Positions 1 to 5,715 of a DNA stretch of 7,218 bases are shown here, piece after piece (within the stretch, counting starts at the first letter, position 1; each line of letters begins with the position of its first letter). The translations under genes were made by a program, and so were the position numbers. Source of the DNA: JAQVSH01 sp964451605 (GTDB taxonomy: Bacteria; Bacteroidota; Bacteroidia; Bacteroidales; UBA4181); contig CAYVJA010000095.1 of the NCBI GenBank assembly GCA_964451605.1, positions 1-7,218 of the forward strand. Reading direction: 5' to 3'. The notes below the pieces were generated by a model that was not told the DNA's origin, made no database searches, and worked only from the letters and a program-made list of their open reading frames with translations.

Positions 1-1
1 T

Positions 2-874
2 TCGTTTGGGATATTCTCTCCATGCGCGGCACAAACCTCTCCCCTCCCCGATAACGCGAAACGCATTCTCTTCCTGGGCAATAGTATAACCTATAGTGGC
101 CAGTATGTTTCGTATATAGAGGCGTACTTAACCCTTCGATATCCCGAAAAACAGTTGGAATTCATCAATGTGGGCCTGCCCAGCGAAACCGTTTCGGGGC
201 TGTCGGAACCCGATCATGCCGGGGGTGAGTTTCCCCGCCCCGATCTGCATGAGCGGTTAGCGCGGGTTCTTGCAAACATAAAGCCCGATCTGNNNNNNNN
301 NNNNNNNNNNNNNNNNNNNNNNNNNNNNNNNNNNNNNNNNNNNNNNNNNNNNNNNNNNNNNNNNNNNNNNNNNNNNNNNNNNNNNNNNNNNNNNNNNNNN
401 NNNNNNNNNCCTCCTGTGTATGACCCACGCAAAGGGCCTGCCTATGCCAACGTGATGGACATCTATTCCGATTGGCTCATCAGTTGCCGTTACACCGCCA
501 ATTGGGATGTGATAGATCTGCATTGGCCCATGCGCACACATTTAGAAGCACAACGCAGGGTCGACCCTACGTTTAAGTTTGCCGAAGATGGGGTGCATGC
601 CAATGAAACAGGACATTTTATTATGGCACGCGAAATTCTGTTACACCTTGGCGAGACAGCGCTTGATACGGTTACAGACATCCATACTGCCCTGGCAAAA
701 TACAAAAATGGCGATGCAATCTTACCTCTTGTTGAGAAGCGGCAAGCCATCATGAAAGATGCCTGGTTAACTGCCACCGGGCACAAAAGGCCCGGAATGC
801 GGGTGGGTATGCCCATAACCGAGGCGCAAAAAGCATCCGATGAAATTGAAAAAAAAATAAACCTCTTGAGATAG
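2..874 (+). CDS. Exported SGNH/GDSL-family hydrolase, 5' end outside window, internal N gap
   Basis: This is the 3' part of a secreted serine esterase or acetyl-hydrolase of the SGNH superfamily. The frame is open from base 2 to the TAG at 872-874, so the true start lies upstream; the internal TTG at 155 is not a credible start. The first residues (FSPCAAQ) look like the end of a signal peptide. Block I, with the nucleophilic Ser, is seen as ILFLGNSITYSG (about 62-97). Block V, with the Asp and His of the triad, is DGVHANETGH (about 587-616). The block III Asn region (GxND) would be expected inside the N gap, so it cannot be confirmed. The gap is 117 bases, which keeps the frame. An about 80-residue helical tail follows block V. 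The substrate is unknown; carbohydrate acetyl ester or lipid ester are both possible. The family call is firm, the specificity is not. Confidence 0.85.
   Translation, partial: SFGIFSPCAAQTSPLPDNAKRILFLGNSITYSGQYVSYIEAYLTLRYPEKQLEFINVGLPSETVSGLSEPDHAGGEFPRPDLHERLARVLANIKPDLXXXXXXXXXXXXXXXXXXXXXXXXXXXXXXXXXXXXXXXPPVYDPRKGPAYANVMDIYSDWLISCRYTANWDVIDLHWPMRTHLEAQRRVDPTFKFAEDGVHANETGHFIMAREILLHLGETALDTVTDIHTALAKYKNGDAILPLVEKRQAIMKDAWLTATGHKRPGMRVGMPITEAQKASDEIEKKINLLR
293..409. other. Assembly gap (117 Ns) inside the SGNH hydrolase
   Basis: There are 117 consecutive undetermined bases between KPDL and PPVYD of the hydrolase. The length is a multiple of three and the frame is the same on both sides. 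The missing 39 residues are about what the family needs between these two points, so the gap size may be close to real rather than an arbitrary filler. That last point is inference. Confidence 0.99.
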
Positions 875-896
875 ACGTACGAATTCTGTATTTTTG
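866..896 (+). promoter_or_regulatory. Bacteroidota-type promoter of the toxin-antitoxin operon
   Basis: The -7 element TATTTTTG (889-896) matches the Bacteroidota consensus TAnnTTTG exactly. A TTG at 866-868 lies 20 bases upstream, at the expected -33 position. Transcription would start just before the antitoxin ATG at 915, giving a very short leader. The promoter begins inside the last codons of the SGNH gene. Confidence 0.75.
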
Positions 897-901
897 TACG
901 T
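875..901 (+). promoter_or_regulatory. Palindromic operator candidate over the toxin-antitoxin promoter
   Basis: ACGTAC (875-880) and GTACGT (896-901) are perfect inverted arms centred on base 888. Two further A-T pairs lie inside (882/894 and 883/893) and one wobble pair (881/895). The dyad overlaps the -7 element, the usual place for autorepression by an antitoxin or toxin-antitoxin complex. The autoregulatory role is inferred from how such operons normally work. A longer, perfect relative of this palindrome occurs at 2628-2676. Confidence 0.6.
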
Positions 902-914
902 AAATCAACGTGCT

Positions 915-1160
915 ATGGAAACAAAACTAACGTTACGACTGAATAAAGGTGTTATTGATCGGGCTAAGGACTATGCTCATAATCACAATATAAGCATTTC
1001 TAAGATGGTCGAATCCTATCTCGAAGCAGTAACGAAACCGAAAACGGCAACAACGGAGATTTCCCCACTTGTGGAAAGTCTTAGCGGCGTTATTGAGCTC
1101 GATGAGAATTTCGACTACAAAAAGGATTATTCGAACTATTTAGCAGAGAAGTACAAATGA
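915..1160 (+). CDS. DUF6364-family antitoxin (ribbon-helix-helix-like)
   Basis: This small antitoxin (81 residues from ATG 915) is expected to bind and silence the PIN toxin encoded next and to repress its own promoter. The N-terminus has a beta-strand-like segment (KLTLRL, residues 4-9) followed by two helices (about 10-24 and 27-39). This is the ribbon-helix-helix pattern for DNA binding. The C-terminus (SPLVESLSGVIELDENFDYKKDY, from about residue 52) is acidic and aromatic and is typical of the DUF6364 family; it probably wraps the toxin. An in-frame TTG at 894 lies within the -7 promoter element, so ATG 915 is preferred. The stop overlaps the toxin start by four bases (ATGA), indicating translational coupling. 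The gene is visibly more AT-rich than the flanking esterase genes, consistent with transfer. DUF6364 assignment is from sequence memory. Confidence 0.85.
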   Translation: METKLTLRLNKGVIDRAKDYAHNHNISISKMVESYLEAVTKPKTATTEISPLVESLSGVIELDENFDYKKDYSNYLAEKYK

Positions 1161-1573
1161 AAAAACTTTTTGTAGATACAAACATAATTATTGACCTTCT
1201 TGCTAAAAGGGTGCCATTCTACGAAGAAGCGGCGATGCTCTTTACGCTCGCCGATAAGCAAAAGATAGGCTTATGCGTCTCTGCTCTTTCTTTTGCAAAT
1301 ACAAACTATGTTCTTTTGCATTCGAAAAAACCAGAAGAAGCAAAACTAATCCTTCGAAAACTGAAACTCATTGTGCAGGTTTTATGTCTGGATGAGAAAA
1401 TCGTTGGACTATCGCTAAACGACAATGATTTTAAGGACTACGAAGACGCGTTACAATACTTCACCGCACTAGAAAATGGAGTTGACGCAATTATCACGAG
1501 AAACCTGAAAGACTTTCAAAAGGCAAGGTTACCTGTAATGACCGCTGCCCAATTCTTAAAGACAATCAAGTAA
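1157..1573 (+). CDS. PIN-domain ribonuclease toxin (VapC-like)
   Basis: This is a 138-residue PIN-domain protein, the toxin of the pair, expected to be a Mg-dependent endoribonuclease cutting tRNA, rRNA or mRNA. The N-terminal FVDTNIIIDLL carries the first metal-binding Asp (D7). The second half has D94/D97 in DFKDYEDALQY and the closing TRNLKDF motif (D119), in the order and spacing of PIN proteins. The usual central Glu is not obvious; the equivalent stretch reads SALSFANTNYVLL (about 42-54), as in a subgroup of Bacteroidota PIN proteins. Length is normal and there is no frameshift, so the toxin looks active. Its ATG overlaps the antitoxin stop (ATGA). The gene ends 26 bases before the SMR gene, with no terminator seen between. 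Target RNA cannot be told from sequence. Confidence 0.9.
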   Translation: MKKLFVDTNIIIDLLAKRVPFYEEAAMLFTLADKQKIGLCVSALSFANTNYVLLHSKKPEEAKLILRKLKLIVQVLCLDEKIVGLSLNDNDFKDYEDALQYFTALENGVDAIITRNLKDFQKARLPVMTAAQFLKTIK

Positions 1574-1599
1574 ATGCCAATTGAAAATACCAAACAACA

Positions 1600-2622
1600 A
1601 TGAATTGGCTGGTTTTAGTGGTTGCGGGACTGTTTGAGGTGGCATTTGCCTTCTGCCTGGAAAAAGCCAAAGAGACGGCCGGAACCGAGATGTACTTCTG
1701 GTACGCGGCCTTTCTGGTTACGCTGAGTATAAGCATGGCACTTTTGATGAAGGCGGTACAAACCATCCCTATCGGGACGGCCTATGCTGTCTGGACCGGA
1801 ATTGGTGCCCTGGGTACGGTGCTGGTCGGGATTCTGGTATTTAAAGAACCGGCCACGTTCCTGCGACTTTTTTTCCTTACCACCCTCATTATCCGTAATG
1901 GAGCGGAATTTTTCTTACCCTTAAAAACGAAAGCCATGAAGAAACTAGTAGCAGAATTTATCGGAACCCTCTGGTTGGTATTAGGTGGATGCGGAAGCGC
2001 TGTTCTGGCAGCGGCCTATCCCGAATTAGGCATCGGATTTACAGGCGTGGCCATTGCATTTGGCCTAACAGTGGTTACCATGGCGTATGCCATCGGGCAT
2101 ATTTCGGGTTGCCACTTAAATCCGGCGGTATCCATCGGCCTTTGGATGGGCGGACGATTCGACAAAAAAGAATTACTCCCCTACATCGCAGCACAAGTGT
2201 TAGGCGGAATTGCCGGTGCCGGAATCCTGTACCTTATTGCCAGCGGCAAACCCGGGTTCGAAATGGGGGGATTTGCAGCAAACGGATATGGCGCTCACTC
2301 TCCGGGCGGATATAGTATGTTGGCCGCATTGATCACCGAAGTGATAATGACCTTCATGTTTTTGATTATCATTCTGGGCGCTACCCATTCGAAAGCACCC
2401 AAGGGATTGGCCGGTTTGGCCATTGGCCTTGGCTTAACGCTCATTCACCTGATCAGCATCCCCGTAACCAACACTTCGGTAAACCCCGCGCGGAGTACCA
2501 GTCAGGCTCTCTTTGTAGGCGATTGGGCTATCGATCAGCTTTGGCTATTCTGGGTTGCCCCCATTGTGGGTGCCCTGCTGGCCGGCCTGGTGTATAAATT
2601 ACTCTCGCCCGAAAAAGAGTAA
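1600..2622 (+). CDS. Fused open frame: SMR (Gdx/SugE-like) exporter followed by aquaporin Z
   Basis: The uninterrupted frame encodes 340 residues covering two unrelated membrane families. Residues 1 to about 97 are an SMR protein: four hydrophobic segments, the essential TM1 Glu at E13 (AGLFEVAF), and GTAYAVWTGIGALGTVLVGI in TM3, the signature of the Gdx/SugE branch, which exports guanidinium or quaternary ammonium. The family then normally ends a few residues after TM4 with a Gly-Leu-Lys-like tail. Here it changes to RNGAEFFLPLKTKA and runs into the aquaporin start at residue 113. In the +1 frame a TAA occurs at 1922-1924, which would give an SMR protein of about 107 residues, the normal length. 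I therefore think a small indel near 1891-1897 has joined two adjacent genes, but a genuine fusion cannot be excluded. The gene may be co-transcribed with the toxin-antitoxin pair upstream. Confidence 0.75.
   Translation: MNWLVLVVAGLFEVAFAFCLEKAKETAGTEMYFWYAAFLVTLSISMALLMKAVQTIPIGTAYAVWTGIGALGTVLVGILVFKEPATFLRLFFLTTLIIRNGAEFFLPLKTKAMKKLVAEFIGTLWLVLGGCGSAVLAAAYPELGIGFTGVAIAFGLTVVTMAYAIGHISGCHLNPAVSIGLWMGGRFDKKELLPYIAAQVLGGIAGAGILYLIASGKPGFEMGGFAANGYGAHSPGGYSMLAALITEVIMTFMFLIIILGATHSKAPKGLAGLAIGLGLTLIHLISIPVTNTSVNPARSTSQALFVGDWAIDQLWLFWVAPIVGALLAGLVYKLLSPEKE
1936..2622 (+). CDS. aqpZ: Aquaporin Z water channel (natural start within the fused frame)
   Basis: From ATG 1936 this encodes 228 residues, close to E. 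coli AqpZ (231), and similarity to AqpZ begins exactly at this Met (MKKLVAEFIGTLWLVLGGCG). It is an inner-membrane tetrameric channel for water. Both pore half-helices are present: HLNPAVSIG (N62-A64) and SVNPARS (N183-A185). The selectivity filter of the water-specific class is intact: F42, H171, T180 and R186, matching F43, H174, T183 and R189 of E. coli. The loop NGYGAHSPGGYSML and the segment LIHLISIPVTNTSVNPARS are near-identical to AqpZ. Cys59 replaces the Gly just before the first NPA. Six membrane helices are expected. Eleven bases separate this ATG from the out-of-frame TAA at 1922-1924, fitting a former two-gene operon. The gene ends 5 bases before the large dyad at 2628. Confidence 0.93.
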   Translation: MKKLVAEFIGTLWLVLGGCGSAVLAAAYPELGIGFTGVAIAFGLTVVTMAYAIGHISGCHLNPAVSIGLWMGGRFDKKELLPYIAAQVLGGIAGAGILYLIASGKPGFEMGGFAANGYGAHSPGGYSMLAALITEVIMTFMFLIIILGATHSKAPKGLAGLAIGLGLTLIHLISIPVTNTSVNPARSTSQALFVGDWAIDQLWLFWVAPIVGALLAGLVYKLLSPEKE

Positions 2623-2627
2623 CCAGA

Positions 2628-2676
2628 CGCGTTACTATAAGTACGAATCTTGTACATTCGTACTTATAGTAACGCG
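2628..2676. repeat. Perfect 21-bp inverted repeat with 7-base spacer
   Basis: Bases 2628-2648 and 2656-2676 are exact reverse complements (arms begin CGCGTTAC and end GTAACGCG), separated by CTTGTAC. As RNA this would fold into a very stable hairpin just after the aqpZ stop. There is no T run afterwards, so a classical intrinsic terminator is unlikely, though it could protect the 3' end of the aqpZ transcript. Its core, GTACGAAT-N7-ATTCGTAC, and the bases leading to an ATG at 2679 align without gaps with the toxin-antitoxin promoter (877-917), about 31 of 41 positions identical. The part matching the -7 box reads TACATTCG, a weak match, and no TTG lies 20 bases upstream. Confidence 0.9.
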
Positions 2677-2715
2677 CTATGAAAATAATTAATGTAGTAA
2701 TAAATGGAAACCATC

Positions 2716-3402
2716 ATGAAAAAGAAACTGACTTTACTGGCTCTGTTGATTATCTCCTGTTTTACATTGAGCGCACAGGTTTCCCCTTTTCTGAATAAGG
2801 GGGAAAGTGGTCTTGGGCTCTATGCCGCTTACAATGAAGGGTATGACTACGTCGGATACCATGGGATACTTTCGTACTCATTTGGCGCAAAGTTTGATGT
2901 GTCGCTTTGTCTTTCTCAATCGTTTTACAACAAATGGACAGAAGGCCTTCTTAATCTCGAGGCAGAAAGTGTATATTACTCAGGCCAGTTTACCTGGTGG
3001 ATGTTCAAAGAGGAACTCTCTTCGAAGATTGAGGTCAATGTAGGTTCACACATTGGATTTGAAGGCAGCAAATACTCCAAGTACGTGTATACCGGGGGGG
3101 AATACGATGGGTATTTCGGCGGTTATTTGGGTTTGGATTGTAACGTAAATTTCTTTCTCCCCAAAAAAATCATTTTTCAACCTCATTTTATTATAAACAA
3201 AGGATTCGGTGTTGATCAATATATCACATCCGGCATTGAGGATAATACAGATTATTATGGCACATCTACTACTTTAGGTGTAACCCTTGGAAAAAAGTCC
3301 AAAGATAAGAGTGTCATCTATATAACACTAGACCAAAGCAGCAGCAACTTCGACCACAGCAATGCCTATTATTTCGGAGCGGGATATGTGATTCCTTTCT
3401 AA
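2716..3402 (+). CDS. Putative outer-membrane beta-barrel protein
   Basis: This is an exported protein of 228 residues whose precise family I do not recognise. ATG 2716 starts a clear signal peptide (MKKKLTLLALLIISC, cleavage after LSA before Q); an in-frame ATG at 2704 would only add METI. The mature part is rich in aromatic residues and alternates polar and hydrophobic residues (for example YVGYHGILSYSF, YFGGYLGLDCNVNFFL, TSTTLGVTLG, VIYITLD). It ends in Phe (YYFGAGYVIPF), the terminal aromatic strand that the barrel assembly machinery recognises. Eight to ten strands are plausible. It may be a small porin-like or adhesin-like protein. It is more AT-rich than the propeller and hydrolase downstream. 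Transcription may start within or after the dyad at 2628-2676, which leaves a leader of about 40-50 bases. Confidence 0.7.
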   Translation: MKKKLTLLALLIISCFTLSAQVSPFLNKGESGLGLYAAYNEGYDYVGYHGILSYSFGAKFDVSLCLSQSFYNKWTEGLLNLEAESVYYSGQFTWWMFKEELSSKIEVNVGSHIGFEGSKYSKYVYTGGEYDGYFGGYLGLDCNVNFFLPKKIIFQPHFIINKGFGVDQYITSGIEDNTDYYGTSTTLGVTLGKKSKDKSVIYITLDQSSSNFDHSNAYYFGAGYVIPF

Positions 3403-3433
3403 AGTGGCTGTTGCCTTCCTGCCACTATTTTTT
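3403..3433 (+). terminator. Intrinsic terminator between convergent genes
   Basis: AGTGGC (3403-3408) pairs with GCCACT (3421-3426) across a 12-base loop and is followed by ATTTTTT (3427-3433). It begins immediately after the barrel-protein stop. The T run is also the Lys-Lys codons and the right arm covers the TAG stop of the convergent propeller gene. On the minus strand the same hairpin is followed only by TTTA, so termination there should be weaker. Confidence 0.65.
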
Positions 3434-4639
3434 CAGGTTGTAGGCCATCAGGCTATTGCCGCGGGCAATATAGAGAATGCCCTTATGGATAACCGGATGC
3501 GACCATTGCGAACCGCTACCTAAAGTAATCTTCATTCGACTAACAATACTGAATCCTTCCGAAAGGGGTTTTGCCAACGCCAAAACCCCTTTTTCGTCGT
3601 ACATATAGAGCATCTTATCGGCGGCAATCACCACACCCATAGTGAGTTCAGTACTATTGAACAGTTCCCGGCCGGTTTCCCAGTCGAGGCACTGCCAGGA
3701 GCGGTTGGTGTGCCCGGAACCGTAAATGACTCCTTTCCACAAAACGGCTCCTCCCATTCGGCAGTCGAACTTCGGATTTTCCCACTTTTTCACCGCTTTA
3801 CCCCCCTCTTCGCTCAGGGTAAACATAACAGAGCCTTTTCCATACCCGCTGAAACAGAAAAGCTGGTTTTTGCTGTAAATTGGGGTATTCTGATGTTCCA
3901 GCATCTTGTTGGGCCATTCATATTCCCATAAGAGGGCGCCGTTTCGGGTATCGATACCTACAATGCGCTTTTCTGTGTGGGCAACCAGTAACGTCCTCGA
4001 AGGGTAACGGATCAGAAGAGGGGTACCATAGGAGGCCTTGTCGCCGTTTCCGGGAGCGCGCCAAACCACATCACCGGTGAAACGTTGTAAGGCAACTACG
4101 CTCTGTTCTTTCCCGCCCGGCGTGCAATAGACTATATCTCCGTCTACCACAACCGACTCATTAAAGCCATACTCATTTAACGCGCCGCCTAAATCATCGA
4201 CCAGATGTTTGGCCCATACCAACGAACCGTCCGAACTCTTCATACAGACCAGTCGGCCCCTTCCGCTCAGCAGATAGAGAAGGTCGCCCACCACAGTAAC
4301 GGTGGATCGCGAACCGGGATAGCGCTCAGTAAACTCGGGACCGTAGGCCTTTTTCCAAACCAGCTTCCCCTCCATTGTGAGTTTAAAGAGATATCCGGTC
4401 TGCTCTATCATAGAGGCCAGGTAGATGAAACCGCCTTGAATGGCGGGTGAGGAAAATCCCTCGCCCATTTCAGAGAAAGCCCACAATAGTTGTAACCCCT
4501 CTTGGGGCCACTCCTGTAACAGTCCGGTATCAGGATAGATACCATTGGCCGAGGGACCGCGCCATTGGGTGGGTTGCTGCCCGTTCAGGGAAGAGAGCGC
4601 AATAAAGAGAATCAGGAAAAGAGAAATCGGATGTCGCAT
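3425..4639 (-). CDS. Exported PQQ-like beta-propeller repeat protein
   Basis: This protein of 404 residues starts with a signal peptide (MRHPISLFLILFIALSSLNG, mature Gln). The mature N-terminus carries QWRGPSANGIY (25-35), the opening motif of PQQ-binding-like propeller proteins common in Bacteroidota and Planctomycetota. Blade repeats ending in a Gly-x-x-x-Trp turn recur: LTMEGKLVW (about 87-95), SSDGSLVW (about 135-142), RFTGDVVW, TRNGALLWEY and DWETGREL. This gives a six- to eight-bladed propeller. No catalytic residues of a quinoprotein dehydrogenase are evident, and the protein is shorter than those enzymes (about 600 residues). A structural or ligand-binding periplasmic role is therefore likelier than an oxidoreductase, though BamB-like or PQQ-binding roles cannot be separated here. 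ATG at 4639 has a good promoter upstream. It is divergent from the hydrolase at 4827 and convergent with the barrel gene. Confidence 0.85.
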   Translation of the reverse strand: MRHPISLFLILFIALSSLNGQQPTQWRGPSANGIYPDTGLLQEWPQEGLQLLWAFSEMGEGFSSPAIQGGFIYLASMIEQTGYLFKLTMEGKLVWKKAYGPEFTERYPGSRSTVTVVGDLLYLLSGRGRLVCMKSSDGSLVWAKHLVDDLGGALNEYGFNESVVVDGDIVYCTPGGKEQSVVALQRFTGDVVWRAPGNGDKASYGTPLLIRYPSRTLLVAHTEKRIVGIDTRNGALLWEYEWPNKMLEHQNTPIYSKNQLFCFSGYGKGSVMFTLSEEGGKAVKKWENPKFDCRMGGAVLWKGVIYGSGHTNRSWQCLDWETGRELFNSTELTMGVVIAADKMLYMYDEKGVLALAKPLSEGFSIVSRMKITLGSGSQWSHPVIHKGILYIARGNSLMAYNLKK

Positions 4640-4667
4640 ATTTACCCGGATAAATGATCACACTGCC

Positions 4668-4699
4668 TCAAGATAGCCCATCGGCGCCGATAAACCAAA
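4668..4699 (-). promoter_or_regulatory. Promoter of the propeller gene with a palindrome in its spacer
   Basis: Read on the minus strand, TTTG (4699-4696) is followed by 20 bases and then TATCTTGA (4675-4668), which matches TAnnTTTG except at the last two bases. The -7 box lies about 28 bases before the ATG. The spacer holds the perfect 12-bp palindrome ATCGGCGCCGAT (4680-4691), well placed to bind a repressor or activator. Confidence 0.6.
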
Positions 4700-4734
4700 T
4701 CAGGCTGACCCGATCGGGCTCTTCCGGCCCGGAA
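4676..4734. repeat. Cluster of palindromes in the divergent intergenic region
   Basis: Three dyads sit side by side: ATCGGCGCCGAT (4680-4691), CCCGATCGGG (4709-4718) and TTCCGG-C-CCGGAA (4722-4734). In addition AGCCCATCGG (starting 4676) can pair with CCGATCGGGCT (4710-4720) with one bulged C, forming a long stem. The region is GC-rich compared with ordinary Bacteroidota intergenic DNA. It could be an operator region controlling both divergent genes; no regulator gene is seen nearby. Confidence 0.5.
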
Positions 4735-4752
4735 ACAGAAGGAAAAAAATGC

Positions 4753-4760
4753 TATTTTTA
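4753..4760 (+). promoter_or_regulatory. Possible -7 element of the alpha/beta hydrolase gene
   Basis: TATTTTTA matches TAnnTTTG at all but the last base and lies 66 bases before the chosen ATG at 4827. I see no TTG at the matching -33 distance, so this is a weak call. Confidence 0.35.
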
Positions 4761-4826
4761 GCCTTTAGAAAAAACCACTATCTCAGCAGCAGAAGCCAAC
4801 TCCTGCTCATCTATACCCTGCCTGAC

Positions 4827-5660
4827 ATGCGCACTCTTTTCACACTCCTCTTGTTGCTTTTCGTTGTTTCCACCCCCTATGCACAGGATTCGAACTACAA
4901 CCTCATCAAGGAGATTTCCTATTACCCACAGGCCATAGCCGCAGCAAATCCCGACATTGCCAAGCAGTGTGTGCTAGACATCTACTATCCCAAAGAGTCC
5001 AAAGGGTTTGCCACCATCGTTTGGTTTCACGGGGGAGGATTGGAGAACGGAGCCAAAGAGATTCCGGAGTACCTGGAACAACGAAACCTTTGCATCATCG
5101 GGGTAAACTATCGGTTATATCCACAGGTGAAATCACCGGCCTATATCGAAGATGCCGCAGCTGCAGTGGCATGGGCCTTTCGCCATATCGGAATCTACGG
5201 CGGCGACACCGCGCTGATCTTTCTCTCGGGTCATTCGGCGGGAGGCTATCTGACCAGCATGGTAGGGCTCGACAAACAATGGCTGGCCGCCCACCGGATC
5301 GATGCCAACCGAATTGCCGGACTCATCCCCTTCAGCGGGCAGATGATTACCCACTTTACCATCCGGAAAGAACGGGGTATCCGCGATACCCAACCCGTTG
5401 TCGACAGCATGGCACCTCTGTTCCATGTGCGGGCCGACGCCCCTCCGTTACTTCTGCTCACGGGCGACAGAGAAAAGGAGATGCTGGGCCGCTACGAAGA
5501 GAATGCCTACATGGCACGCATGATGCAACTCGCGGGCCACAAACAGACCCGCCTCTTCGAACTCCAGGGCTACGACCACAACATGGTTGAACCGGCCCTC
5601 CCCCTCCTGGTAAAAGAGGTACAACGGATGGTTGATGAGAAAAAGTTGATTTTGAAATAG
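4827..5660 (+). CDS. Exported alpha/beta hydrolase (HGGG/GHSAG esterase type)
   Basis: This is a 277-residue secreted serine hydrolase, probably an esterase on small esters or acylated sugars. It opens with a signal peptide (MRTLFTLLLLLFVVSTPYA, then Q). The frame could begin at ATG 4749, but the 26 extra residues are hydrophilic and would bury the signal peptide, so 4827 is preferred. The oxyanion motif HGGG is at 68-71 and the nucleophile S137 is in GHSAG. The acid D214 is in LLLLTGDRE and the catalytic H251 is in GYDHNMV. This is the complete triad in the order of the BD-FAE/hormone-sensitive-lipase-like families. VNYRLYP (93-99) and EDAAAAVAW (108-116) are further family landmarks. It is divergent from the propeller gene. 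With the SGNH esterase at the start of the window it is the second exported esterase here. Substrate unknown. Confidence 0.9.
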   Translation: MRTLFTLLLLLFVVSTPYAQDSNYNLIKEISYYPQAIAAANPDIAKQCVLDIYYPKESKGFATIVWFHGGGLENGAKEIPEYLEQRNLCIIGVNYRLYPQVKSPAYIEDAAAAVAWAFRHIGIYGGDTALIFLSGHSAGGYLTSMVGLDKQWLAAHRIDANRIAGLIPFSGQMITHFTIRKERGIRDTQPVVDSMAPLFHVRADAPPLLLLTGDREKEMLGRYEENAYMARMMQLAGHKQTRLFELQGYDHNMVEPALPLLVKEVQRMVDEKKLILK

Positions 5661-5676
5661 GCAATAGCCATCTTTG
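5646..5676 (+). promoter_or_regulatory. Likely promoter of the orphan higA remnant
   Basis: CATCTTTG (5669-5676) matches TAnnTTTG at all but the first base, and TTG (5646-5648) lies exactly 20 bases upstream. The -33 element is inside the last codons of the hydrolase gene. The predicted transcript starts about 30 bases before the higA ATG, leaving no room for a toxin gene. Confidence 0.5.
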
Positions 5677-5715
5677 GCATTCGTAATAAGCGATGAGAGT
5701 GCAAAGCATTACAAC

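Noticed and set aside
894..914. TTG 894 as an upstream start for the antitoxin
   Set aside because: It lies inside the -7 promoter element, so it would be upstream of the transcript start; similarity to the family begins at ATG 915.
1576..1609. GCCAATT / AATTGGC inverted arms spanning the SMR start codon
   Set aside because: A 7-bp AT-containing stem with a 20-base loop is expected by chance and is too weak to call a regulatory structure.
1989..2315. Out-of-frame reading inside aqpZ, and a similar one at 4967-5590 inside the hydrolase
   Set aside because: Both are Arg/Pro/Ser-rich shadow frames over clearly coding aquaporin and hydrolase sequence, with no domain signature.
2628..2676. The large dyad as a transposon end or intrinsic terminator
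   Set aside because: There is no transposase, target duplication or paired terminal repeat nearby, and no T run follows the hairpin.
2679..2780. ATG 2679 after the dyad as the start of a surviving antitoxin gene
   Set aside because: Its translation (MKIINVVINGNHHEKE and on) does not resemble a DUF6364 antitoxin and it runs out of frame across the barrel gene.
3710..4450. Plus-strand frames opposite the propeller gene
   Set aside because: They are short antisense frames over a gene with a convincing signal peptide and repeated propeller motifs.
4749..4826. ATG 4749 as the start of the alpha/beta hydrolase
   Set aside because: It would place 26 hydrophilic residues before an otherwise perfect signal peptide and overlaps the best -7 promoter candidate.
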